In this document: positions 1-10,900 of the stretch, in pieces | Position numbering within the stretch: position 1 is the first letter of the stretch | Layout: each line of letters starts with the position of its first letter | NCBI GenBank assembly: GCA_029449245.1 | Contig: JANATF010000017.1 | Span: forward strand, 434,001-498,000 | Length of the DNA stretch: 64,000 nt | Direction: 5' to 3' | Source of the DNA: Mortierella alpina | Taxonomy: Eukaryota > Mortierellomycota > Mortierellomycetes > Mortierellales > Mortierellaceae | Program-made: the position numbers and the translations under genes | The notes under the pieces: model-generated | Database searches by the model: none | The model's input: only the letters and a program-made list of their open reading frames with translations | What the model was told of the DNA's origin: nothing

Positions 1-930
1 CTCAAAGCAAGCAACGCTGGAGATGCTTTTGCCATGGCTAGCATCGGCTACATATTCCAAAATGGCCTAGGTGTTGAGCAGGACTACGCCAAGGCCATGG
101 AGTGGTACCTCAAAGCAAGCAACGCTGGATATGCTTCTGCTATGCGCTACATCGGCTTTATGTACAAGAATGGATTTGGTGTCGAACAAGATCACCGCAA
201 GGCTACGGAATGGTTCCTTAAAGCAATCAGTGCGGGGAATGCTTCTTCCATGGCAAACATTGGTGTTATGTACCAGACTGGTCAAGGTGTTGAGCAGGAC
301 TATGGCAAGGCTATAGAGTGGTACCTCAAAGCAAGCGACGCTGGAAATGCCACGGCCATGAATAGCATTGGATTCATGTACAGGAAAGGTTTTGGTGTCG
401 AGCAGGACTACGACATGGCCATGGAGTGGTACCTCAAAGCAAGCGACGCCGGAGCTGCTTCTGCCATGGGCAACGTCGGCCTCATGTACAGCCGTGGCCA
501 AGGTATTGAGCAGGACTATGGCAAGGCTATGGATTGGTACCTCAAAGCAAGCAACGCTGGAGATTCTTTTGCCATGGCTAGCATCGGCTACATATTCCAA
601 AATGGCCAAGGTGTTGAGCAGGACTACGCCAAGGCCATGGAGTGGTACCTCAAAGCAAGCGACACTGGAAATGTTTCTGCTATGCGCTACATCGGTTACA
701 TGTACCTGAATGGACAAGGTGTTAAGCAGGACTATGGCAAAGCTATGGAGTGGTACCTCAAAGCAAGCGACGCTGGAGATTCTTCTTCCATGTCCAGTAT
801 TGGCGACTTATATCGCTATGGTAGAGGCATTTTGAAAGATCAATGCGAGGCTCTAGAATGGTACGCTAAGGCGAAACGTGCAGGATGGGCAGAGGCTAGC
901 GTTCGTATCGAAGAAATGCAGAAGGAAGGA
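1..930 (+). repeat. 108-nt tandem repeats encoding Sel1 units, with a 540-bp block duplication
   Basis: Units of 108 nt (36 residues) run head to tail. Bases 1-120 recur at 541-660 with two substitutions (positions 25 and 68), exactly five units apart. Identity falls in the next unit (121 versus 661 onward), so the duplicated unit was probably a multi-repeat block rather than one repeat. Confidence 0.85.
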
Positions 931-936
931 GTGTAA
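1..936 (+). CDS. Sel1-repeat protein, 3' part (5' end outside window)
   Basis: The frame is open from base 1 to the TAA at 934-936, so the start lies upstream of the window. The protein is almost entirely Sel1-like repeats (SLR, a TPR relative) of 36 residues (108 nt), with about eight and a half copies visible. Each copy has the pattern G-x-GVEQDY-x-KAMEWYLKAS-x-AG. The last copy is degenerate (a run starting GRGILKDQ) and is followed by a short basic tail ending in KEGV. Sel1 repeats form alpha-solenoids that act as protein-binding scaffolds; bacterial and fungal members are often signalling or sensor proteins. No catalytic domain is visible, but the N-terminus is missing. The neighbouring genes are an NACHT-WD40 and an LRR protein, which suggests a shared sensor theme (inference). 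Repeats are unusually alike at DNA level: bases 1-120 and 541-660 differ at only two positions. Confidence 0.88.
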   Translation, partial: LKASNAGDAFAMASIGYIFQNGLGVEQDYAKAMEWYLKASNAGYASAMRYIGFMYKNGFGVEQDHRKATEWFLKAISAGNASSMANIGVMYQTGQGVEQDYGKAIEWYLKASDAGNATAMNSIGFMYRKGFGVEQDYDMAMEWYLKASDAGAASAMGNVGLMYSRGQGIEQDYGKAMDWYLKASNAGDSFAMASIGYIFQNGQGVEQDYAKAMEWYLKASDTGNVSAMRYIGYMYLNGQGVKQDYGKAMEWYLKASDAGDSSSMSSIGDLYRYGRGILKDQCEALEWYAKAKRAGWAEASVRIEEMQKEGV

Positions 937-1307
937 TGGTGGATGACGATAGACTTCATAACAACGCTGCCTTTTTGATCCCTCAATGCCGTACATACAG
1001 TAATATTCGATTGTAGTCTGTTATACAGAAGGGTCAATCACAAGCAAGGGGTTCACACATTGCATGCCTTTTCAATGGCCTTTCTTATTGTGCATTTTCC
1101 ACCTCTTGCGTTTTCCATATTGCCCTTTTGTCGTTTTGTTCTTTTCTCACTCTGCTCATCTTCTCGAGCATTGTACCGCGCTTACCCCTCCAGGATCCTT
1201 TGCAAATAGACACGAGAGTAAGGATTTCCCATCTAGAGTACCTGGGACCTAACCTCACTCACACGACAGACCCTTCGTTCAAAAAGGACTCGCAGATCGG
1301 TAAAGAA
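937..1307. other. intergenic spacer / promoter of the NACHT gene
   Basis: No convincing gene. The second half (about 1070-1190) is pyrimidine-rich, as expected for a fungal promoter or 5' leader. It lies between the Sel1-gene stop and the NACHT-gene ATG at 1308. Confidence 0.5.
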
Positions 1308-4300
1308 ATGGCAAGCAAAGACATCAAGGCCTCCCTGGATAGCCGACGGCCGTTCATCTTGTGTAGGTGCGATAACACTCGCCCTCTCCCTTACTTTGTG
1401 TTAAAGCCATGGTCAAAAGATTCATCAAAAGAAGTTGACACCTCACCTTTTTTTTTTACCACACTACCACACTCAAAAAAAAAACACCATACAGACACTG
1501 GCAAAACGATTGCAGGAGTGCTGGACGGTCTCTTCTCGCTCAGAAACACCCTTTCTCCACAGGAAATTGCCGACAGCGCCAGCTTCTTTCTCAATGCGGC
1601 CCAAACAACAGACAAACCCTGCATCATCGCCCTGTCAATCGCCATGGTGGACTCTATTCTCTTTGGGATGAAGCGAGGACTTCGCAGGACGCTGAATCCT
1701 TCCTTATCCGCCGAGGACAAAAAGATTTGCAACACCATCGCCGATGTTTTTACCGAGCACGGGAAGCTGTTGGAGTGCACGGGAAAATCGGAGCGCGCGC
1801 GGATATGTCATCGCAAAGCCCAGAAATGGCGGTACGTTTTTCTTTCCCCTGTCCCTCTTTATTTTATTGTTTTTTGCACACAACTGCTTCAAAACCAAAG
1901 GGAGCAAGCATCATAAAACACGATCACAACACACAACCATAAAGTTAACATTCTCTCTGTTCACCCATTGTTGTGATGCAGCGCATTGTTGTCCCTGCCA
2001 GGCAAAGTCCACCCTCAAGAACGCAACAGCCAAGGGAGCCGCAGTGATATTGCCCACCTCCCAGCCAAAATATTTCCTCAAGATGTGGCTGTGCGATCCT
2101 ACCAAAAGAATGAGTTGCCCAAGCCCGATGTACCCTTCACCAGCACCCCTCAGCTCGTTTACTGCCTTGGCCTTCTATCCAAACTTCAAACACCCGCGGT
2201 ACCCCACACTCCCTCCACATCCAACGACGACAACGGCGATCTCTGCGAAGCAGAGCAACAATGGGTTCAAGTGCTGTCCCAGGACACGAACGAGCAGGAA
2301 CGGTTCCAGACCCTTGAGTCAAAACTTATTGCAGAGTTCATGGATGACGACCTCAAGGACTCTTCCACCGTCGCAGAAATCGTCTGTCTCGCGCCTATCC
2401 TTACACAACCGCACTATCGTCGACTCCTTGGACATTTCATCGACACCATCGAAAACTCGACCATGCTCGAGTTTGCGCTGTTAAACGGACTTTCGCACTT
2501 GATCCAGAGTGCAGCAGGTCACACAGGTTACCTCCGTCAAAGTGATCTGGTCAGCATCCTGCGCGTCCTCAGCCTAAGACTGCAACGCACCCATCAGCAA
2601 TCAAACGAAGACCTCTATCAGCTCGTCAAGGCGGTGTCGAATGTTCTGGATGCCATGGCCGACAGTGCGGTCCAAGGTCTCGACCGGGTGGAGATTCATG
2701 AACCACTGTGTGCATACTTGGATGGACTACGAGGACAGGATTCAGATCCCTATCTGGTCTACCACGCCGCTTATGCGTACCAGGCGCTTCAGTACATTCC
2801 CGACAATGAATCGCCGCTGCAGTCAGTGATGCGGCGCACGCGAGCCGTCGTCTCAGGTATCTCAGGACTCGTCAGTGCTGTCAAGGGTCTCGACTTGAAC
2901 CAATTCATGGAGGGACTGGAGCAGATTCAGGATGGCCTCGCTGGAGCAGCTCAGATAGCCAAAGCCGGGGTCAAGGGCGTGGCGGCGGTTGTAGAGTTGG
3001 TCGACAAGGGCGTGGGACTTGTGGACAGCCTCAAGGAAGGATTCAGTTTCAACAACAAAAGTGCTTGGTATCCGGCTCTTCGTGGCGCAGATGTCTATAT
3101 CCGCAGTGGACAGCTATATCAGTTTAGGACACTTGTCTGTGAGGCACCGTGCCGTCGTGATCCCGGGTTCCAGCTTGGGGTCTGTCTGCGACTTGGAGAA
3201 ATGGCAGCGGATCCGTCGTGGGATGCGAGTATTAGGCAACAGGCCGTGGATTTCCTTGGCGAGTTGTACACAAATAATGACGCGTGGGGCCAAGAGTCCA
3301 GTATCAAGCAGTGTATCCTCACCACTCTAACACAGCTCTCGGATACACCCAGCAGTGAACTCAAGGTACATGTACGGACAGTGTTGCAGGACCTAAGACC
3401 AAATCTGGTTTCCAAAAACCAGGGCCAACTTCAGGAATATTCAAAAGAGCGCTCAAGGAGGTCTTATCCACTCGACGTTGGTCTCCCACTACTGACGACC
3501 TCACCACTGCTCACTCGTGTTCAGGACATTCCCAATGTCGAGGACGATCTGCGCAAACTGATGAAGCAACGGCTCAAGGATCGGAGCAAGGCCATTTACA
3601 TCCCTCCTCTTGCGAAATCAAGTCCTCAAGCGCCAGACATTACCCTGTTCCCTCTGATGGAGAACGTCCAAAAGTTTTTAAAGAGCGATCAACGAGTATT
3701 TTTGTTGCTGGGCGACTCGGGTGCTGGAAAATCAACTTTCAACCGAGAACTTGAGTACGACCTCTGGACTTGTTACAACAGCAACAAAGACAGCCCGATC
3801 CCACTCTTTATTCACCTGTCCTCCATCAATAAGCCCGAGCAGGATCTAATTGCCAAGCATCTGCGGCGAAACGACTTTTCAGACTCTCAGATCCGCGAGC
3901 TCAGAAGCTCCCGCCACTTCATCCTCATCTGTGATGCCTATGACGAGTGTCAAAACATTTACAACCTCTACGCCAGCAACCAATTGAATGGGGATGGACA
4001 ATGGCAGGTCAAGATGATTATCGGCTGCAGAAGTGAGCACCTCGGCCCAGACTATAGAGATCGCTTTCAACCCACCAGCAAGACCCTTGTCGCCTCCTCC
4101 TCCTCGTCCAGTTCTAGCCAACTGCAAGAGGCCGTCATTGCACCTTTCACCAAAGAGCAGATCCACGACTATATCTATCGATACGTGGCCCTCACCAAAC
4201 CACCATGGCGCGCCAAGTCGTACCTTGAAGCACTGGATCGAGTCCCCAACCTCATGGACCTGATCAAGAACCCCTTCCTGCTAACGCTTTCGTTGGATGT

Positions 4301-7300
4301 CCTCCCAAAAGTGGTAGATGTCGACAAGATCCAAGATCTCTCGGACGCCAAAATCACCCGTGTCGGGCTCTATGATCGGTTCGTTGAACACTGGCTTGAG
4401 CGAGAAAAGAAACGACTCGGCAGCAAGGACCTCAGTCAACAGGCCAGGGCAGCCTTTGAGACGCTCGTGGACGAAGGGTTCGCAGCGAACGGGATGGATT
4501 ATCTAAAGCGCCTCTCAGCCGTCATCTACCAAGAGCAAGGCGGACATCCCATCGTCGAATACTCTCGATTCAAAGACGAACACACCTGGAAAGCCGCCTT
4601 TTTTAGTCGTGAGGAAGAAAATCGACTCTTGCGAGAGGCCTGTCCGTTAGCACGCAGTGGCAACCAACATCGGTTTATTCACAGATCCCTTCTCGAGTAT
4701 TGTTTCACGCTCGCCGTCTTTGATCCACAAGAGAATCACAACACCATGTTGGATCCTCAGCATCCAGCCGCCATGATGAAGGTCGTAGGTCGTCGTCGAG
4801 GCAGCATGAGCTCCATCTTCAGCTTTTACCAGCGGAAGCCATCCGTCGAGCAGCATGAGCTCACTCTTCAGCAACAGACAGCCAGCGACAGCCCATTGTC
4901 CTGGAGGAGCTTTGTGGACGAGCCATCTATTCTCCAGTTCCTAGCCGAGCGCGTGCAACAAGAACCCGCATTCAAACAACAGCTGCTCCAGATGGTCGAA
5001 CACTCCAAGACCGACAAATCAACACGCATCGCCGCCGCAAACGCCATCACGATCCTGGTCCGAGCCGGAACACAATTCAACTACGCAGACCTGAGGGGTA
5101 TCCAGATCCCAGGAGCCGACTTGAGCTGGGGTGTCTTTGAGCATGCACAACTCCAAGGCGCCGACTTGAGGAGTGTCAGTTTTCGAAACATTGGCTTGCT
5201 TGGAGCCGATCTTAGCAACGCACGGATGACAGGGGTGCACTTTGGTGAATGGCCCTACCTCCAAGAGGAAAGCGCCGTGTACAGCTGTGCATATTCGCCA
5301 GAAGAGAATGACAAAGGCTTTGCATTGGGTCGTGAAGATGGCACGATTGCGGTTTACGATACCACCACATGGACCCTGACTCGCGTCTTGCATGGACATT
5401 TCAAGCGGGTTACAGCCGTGGTGTACTCACCATCCGGTCACCACATCGCCTCCGGTAGCAAGGACAAGACGGTCCGACTCTGGAACGCACAAACAGGTAC
5501 CTCGGCCCATACCTTGATCGGGCACACCGACGCTGTTTGGAGCGTGGTCTATTCACCCACGGGCGATCGGATCGCTTCCGGAAGCAGGGACAAAACCGTC
5601 CGTCTCTGGAACGCCGAAACCGGCGCTTCGGTCTTTATTCTCAACGGCCATACAGGCGCCGTCTGGAGTGTCATCTTCTCCCCTGCGGGCCATCAGCTCT
5701 GCTCTAGCAGTGGCGACCACACCTTGCGTCTCTGGGACGCACACACCGGACATCTGGATCGCACCTTGCGTGGTCATTCCGGTGCGGTCTGGAGCGCAGC
5801 CTTCTCCCCTACGACGGGCCACCAGATCGCCTCCGGTGCAGAGGACAAAACCGTCCGCCTCTGGGACACCCAAACCGGAGCCTGTGGTCTTGTCCTGAGC
5901 GGCCACACGGATGGCGTCATGAGCGTGGCCTACTCCCCGAGCGGCCACCAGCTCGCCTCCAGCAGCTTTGACAGCACCATCCGTCTATGGGACGCCCACA
6001 CGGGTACGCCAGGCCCCATCTTGGGCGGCCACACCAGCACCGTCGCCAGCGTGGTTTATTCCCCAAGCGGCCACCAACTCGCCTCTGGCAGCTACGACAA
6101 CACGGTCCGTCTCTGGGACGCCCACACAGGGGGCGCCACAAGTCCCGCCGCCCTGAGCGGGCACGCCAAGGGGGTCGTCAGCGTGGTGTTTGCGCCGAAC
6201 GGCCATCAGATCGCGTCTGGAAGCTGGGATGGGACCGTCAGGCTCTGGAACGCCAAGACGGGCATCCCGAACTTCGTCCTGACCGGGCACACAGATATGG
6301 TGACCAGCGTGGTGTTCTCACCAAGTAGCCATCAGGTTGCCTCGGGCAGTAATGACAACACGGTGCGGCTCTGGGATGCGCACACGGGCACGCCACGGTG
6401 GACGTTGAAGGGCCATACAGGAGGCGTGACGAGCGTGGTGTACTCGCCGACAGGTCATCAGATTGCTTCTGGGAGTGATGATGCGACCATTCGGTTGTGG
6501 GATGCCTACACGGGCCAGTCAGGGCTGACCTTGGCAGGCCACACCAGCCCCGTGCGAAGCGTGGTCTACTCGCCTAACGGCCGCCACATTGCATCGGGTA
6601 GTTATGACCACACGGTGAGGCTGTGGGACGCGCAGACGGGCGATGCCTTGAGCGTGGCTTTGACGGGTCATACAAAGCCCATTTGGACTGTGGAATATTC
6701 ACCGACCGGGCTACTGATCGCGTCTGGAAGCGAGGACAAGACGTTACGGCTTTGGGATGCATACACCGGTGCAGCAGGTGTGATCCTGCGCGGGCATGCT
6801 GATGTGGTGATCAGTGCGACCTTTTCGCGAAGTGGACAGCAGATTGTGTCGGGGAGTTTGGACAGGACGGTACGGTTTTGGGACGTGGCCTTGGGTGAGT
6901 GCGTGGCGATCGTGACCGAGTTTGAGAGACCTATTTCCTGTATTGCTTGGAAGGAGAGTTCCGACGGCGGCGAGGATTCTCTTGCGACGGGCAGTGTGGA
7001 TAAATTCGTCCGCGCATGGCAAGTCATGAAAAAAGAGAGGAAGCAGGAGGATGAGGAGAAGACGACGACCACGACGGTAATGGAGGAGGAGGAGGGTCAA
7101 CACATTGTACGCCTCCGGTGGCGCTCGTCGCATGCTTCGCTGGATGTGACCGAGGTCAATATTCAAAACGCGCAGGGCTTGAGCAGAATCGACATCACGT
7201 TGTTGAAGCAGCGAGGAGTTGTGGGCAAGCCGATCTCTCCACTGAATATCCGTACAGCGAGTGATAAACTGATTAGCATGGCATCCGTGGTATCTCAAAT

Positions 7301-7331
7301 GAACATCCAAACCAAGAGGAGCGACACTTAG
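1308..7331 (+). CDS. NACHT STAND protein with pentapeptide repeats and 14 WD40 repeats (NLR-like)
   Basis: My model is 1308-1362, 1495-1831, 1982-7331, giving 1,913 residues and a TAG stop. The first intron (132 nt, ending in a T-tract and CAG) is optional for frame; the second (GTACGT...GCAG) is required. Order of domains: an N-terminal helical region; a Gly/Ala-rich amphipathic stretch around residues 395-450; NACHT NTPase with Walker A GDSGAGKS at 708-715 and Walker B ILICDAYDE near 778-786; a poly-Ser insert; pentapeptide repeats (GADLS, GADLR) about 1165-1210; then 14 WD40 repeats about 1234-1807 with the consensus GSxDxTVRLWD, enough for two seven-bladed propellers. It ends in an acidic/Thr-rich tail. 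STAND NTPases oligomerise on ligand binding to the repeats, and in fungi they act in allorecognition and defence. The ligand and the effector output are unknown here. Confidence 0.9.
5380..7015 (+). repeat. WD40-coding tandem repeat array
   Basis: Units of about 126-129 nt. Thirteen have a strong G-[ST]-x-D-x-T-[VIL]-R-[LF]-W-[DN] core; the first is degenerate and lies just 5' (about 5290-5400), and the last reads GSVDKFVRAWQ. Adjacent repeats share long stretches at DNA level, typical of high-identity NLR repeat arrays that expand and convert. Confidence 0.8.
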
Positions 7332-7996
7332 AGCTCTGTGGTCCTCACTCGAGCATTGAAAGGAGCGTCCATATACCTAAATTTTGCAGGCTCCTCGACT
7401 CCACCCGTTTGCTCTTTATCACCTTGATTCAACGACCTTCTGTAAGGTACCGGACCTACTAGGCTCTCCGGAATGTACCTCTTTAGTCGGAGCCACTTCC
7501 CTTTTTATCAAATTTCATTGAGTGTGTATATAGCCCGTGGCAGGACACCTGTCTAAGAGTCCTGCCTCGGCACACATTACACAACTCTTTATCTCCTTCT
7601 CTTCCCTTAATACACTGTACGTTTCAATGAAGCTTGTCACTTGCCTGAGCTGAGGAAAATCTGCTGGCCGACTCTGGTGTATGGCGTTGCACGAACACTG
7701 GCTGTGTTTGCTGTTGTGGATCAAGTTTTTTTTTCTTGGAGGGAGACGTTGCCCGTATCGCGCTGAAGAAATGATATGCACGGGAAGTCTGCATCGTGCG
7801 GGAGCAAAAAAAAAAAAAAAAAAAAAAGGGAACTTACGCGGTCAGTGCACAAGATTCATCCCCCCGTATTTTTTTCAGGATTACAAGCTGCTATCTTTCT
7901 TCTCTTCTTTCAATTCCAACCCTTGCAACTTTTTTTTTGCTCTTTCACATAAAATTTCACTCTGCTCTCACTATCTTACAGTCATCCAACGCTGCC
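7332..7996. other. intergenic spacer with a 22-nt poly(A) tract
   Basis: No gene seen. It contains an uninterrupted A run at 7806-7827 and a T/C-rich stretch at 7860-7980 just before the ATG of the LRR gene, probably its core promoter and leader. Confidence 0.5.
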
Positions 7997-10900
7997 ATGG
8001 AAGAGACTCAAAAATTTCGCTTGATTGGGAGCAAGGATATTGAGGAAATCCCTTGCGATCATATCGATGGGCACTATGTCGTCTCCTGGGAGGACATCGA
8101 ACAAGTCTTTCCAGGGGTCAAGCACGTCAAGAACGGTAAAGTCACTGTTGCTATGATGAAGGATCCGAATCGCAATAGGTAACCCAAAAGAACGCCAACG
8201 TACGTACATGTTTGAGACAGGACAACGAAGTTTAGACATGCTGAGAGTATGTTTGATTTTACTCTAGAATCGTACCTCATTGCATCAAACACCATGCAGG
8301 TGTAGTCCTGGATGTCGTTTTGTCCTCTGCTGCCGACCATGTTCTTGTCAACTCGCCGATGGCAACTCCTGCCAATAGCCGAGATGACACCTTCGCCAAT
8401 GGTCCCTCGAATCCTCCATCCAATCCTCCTGCCAACCCCTCCGCCGATGCTTTTACTACCATTCCTGTCACCATTCCACCAACTGATGCTCCTGCCGATG
8501 TTCCTACCGCCGTTCCTACTGCCGCTCCTGCTGATGCTCCTGCTTATGCTCCTACTGCCGCTCCTGTCAATCCTTCCGCCAATATTCCCGCCAACGTTCC
8601 CACCAATCCTGTCATCGATGCTCCCATTAATCGCCATCCACCAGCCGACGCACCGATCGATGTTCCTACCAGTGCTCCCGCCAATGCTCCAATTAATTCT
8701 TCTGTCGATGTCCCCGCCAATCCTCCAACGGACAGCCAAGCCAAATATCCATCAGATGCCTGTCTTTCTAGCTCCAGCATTGACGTTCTCCATCCTAACA
8801 CCCCATCCAGCTCATCTGTGCCACCAGCAGAGTCGGTTTCTAGCCTTGCCATAGCTGCGGGGACCACCAAACACTTTTCGTCAACCGAACGGTGCCAGGG
8901 ATTTCAGAATGCCGTCATACACAGACTTGATGGACTCCATGATCAAGGCGCAAAGACACAGCAGCTTGCTCAAGAGATTTGGAAGTTGCAGAAGCAGATG
9001 AGTGACCGATTGAACTTGATCCAAAGCAAGACCGAGGCCATCTTGAACCAGCAATTAGAGCTTGCGGAGTATCCGATTCCTCGGTTGTTTATTGTCTTGC
9101 CAGAAGACGTGACCAAGTACGATCCTGGCAACTGGATCAGGACCAAATTTCGATTGCATTTCATTTGCGAATGTGGCAAGCACACTGAAACTAGCAACAG
9201 CAAGGTATTGCATTGCATTTTATCAGCCAATGCTATATAATACGTCGATCTCGTTCCCTCCATGTGAAATGCTTAATTATCTTGTCTCGTTAAATTATAT
9301 GTAAGCAAATGTTGATATATGATTTGTATTATATTCTAGGTATCACATCATCTCCACTTGGCAAAGCACGAGGGGTATCTCATCCGTGAGCCTACTGAGT
9401 TCTTCAAGAAATATGGACCATTCCTTTTTTTGATGCTTGAGCTGATCAAGTGCGGCACAAGCGTCGCTGGCCATGTTGTTCCCGCCTTGGCTAGCCTCAA
9501 GGTCGTCGAGCTGGTTGATTCCGTCCAACAAACAGTGGAGTCAGTCACGGCCAAGATTGATTACTCGCTCGAATGCATCGACAGTCAGCTGGCGAAAGTT
9601 CAAGCGTCAACTCCAGGTGATTTCATCAGCACTGAGCCTCGAGCGGTAACGACGCAACAAGATCTAGACAACTATTTGAGCGATGTCGAGGGTCTTGAAG
9701 GTGTTGAGTTACGCCAACTGGGATCACTCTTAAGGACAGCAGAGGAGGAGAATCTTCTCGGGAATCTTTATCGAATGACGACTTCGGAGGGGCATGTCAA
9801 ATGGGTTTGTCGAGACCACTACCGAGCTAGTTACCAAGAGAAGCACGTCCAGAAGCTCCGCGATGTGGTCACTCTATCTGAAGGAGAATATGATGAGCAA
9901 CTGGGAAAGATCACAATCATTCTAAGGTCCAGTACTGCAGCCGCCGAGTTTTACAATGCCGTCAGTAAAGCCAATGGGGTCCTCGAACTTATCGTGGAGC
10001 TGAGGTGGGAGTGTTCCAGGAGTGATCTTAAGGCATTACACGATGCGCTCAAAAAAACAAGGGTGCACACCCTTCGACTTGATATCGGACAATTTGGAAC
10101 AAGCCTCGGCCGATCTACCTTCAGCAAAATAAGGACGACATCCCGTTACAAAACGCTTACTCGCATTACTGAGATTTCGACTATGAAGGCAACTCATATT
10201 GTCCTGCCGAAGGACTTCATTATGCTCTCGGAATTTCACCCAAATAGATCATCCCGTGTGCAAAAGCTATCGTTCGAACTGGTACCAGGACCGTTTCTAG
10301 CAAAGGAGTTGGAGCCATTAGCAGATGCCCTCAAGATCAACTCGACGCTGACCATTCTGGATCTGCAGCACAACAACATCGGGCTCCATGAAGTTCGGTT
10401 AATGGCAGAGGCGCTCAAAGCCAACTCAACCATGATCACTTTGAGCCTGGGCAACAACGCGATCGGAAACAGTGGAGTTCAAGCCCTGTGTGCAGCTCTC
10501 CAGATAAACTCAACTCTGATCACTTTGCGATTGGATCATAACTCCATCGGAGACGACGGAGCCCAGGCACTCTCTGCGGCACTCAAGAACAACTCAACTC
10601 TGACAGCATTGGACCTGCGAGGAAACTCGATATGGTTCAATGGTCTTCTGGCATTTCTAGAGACACTCAAGATCATTTCAAGTCTAACCTCTTTGGATCT
10701 GTACGACAACCCAGTCGGGAACAAAAGAGCTGAGGTGCTTTCCGAGGTACTCAGGACCCGCTCGACTATGACCACTTTGGACCTGGACAACGACTCGATT
10801 GGATCTGATGGCACACAAAGGCTTTCTAAGGCGCTCAGGGCAAACTCCGCTTTGACCACGTTGAGCTTGAGGAGAGACTCGATCGGAGATAAAGGAGCTC

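Noticed and set aside
67-717. Minus-strand frame across the Sel1 repeats
   Set aside because: Same effect of periodic 108-nt units; no independent protein character.
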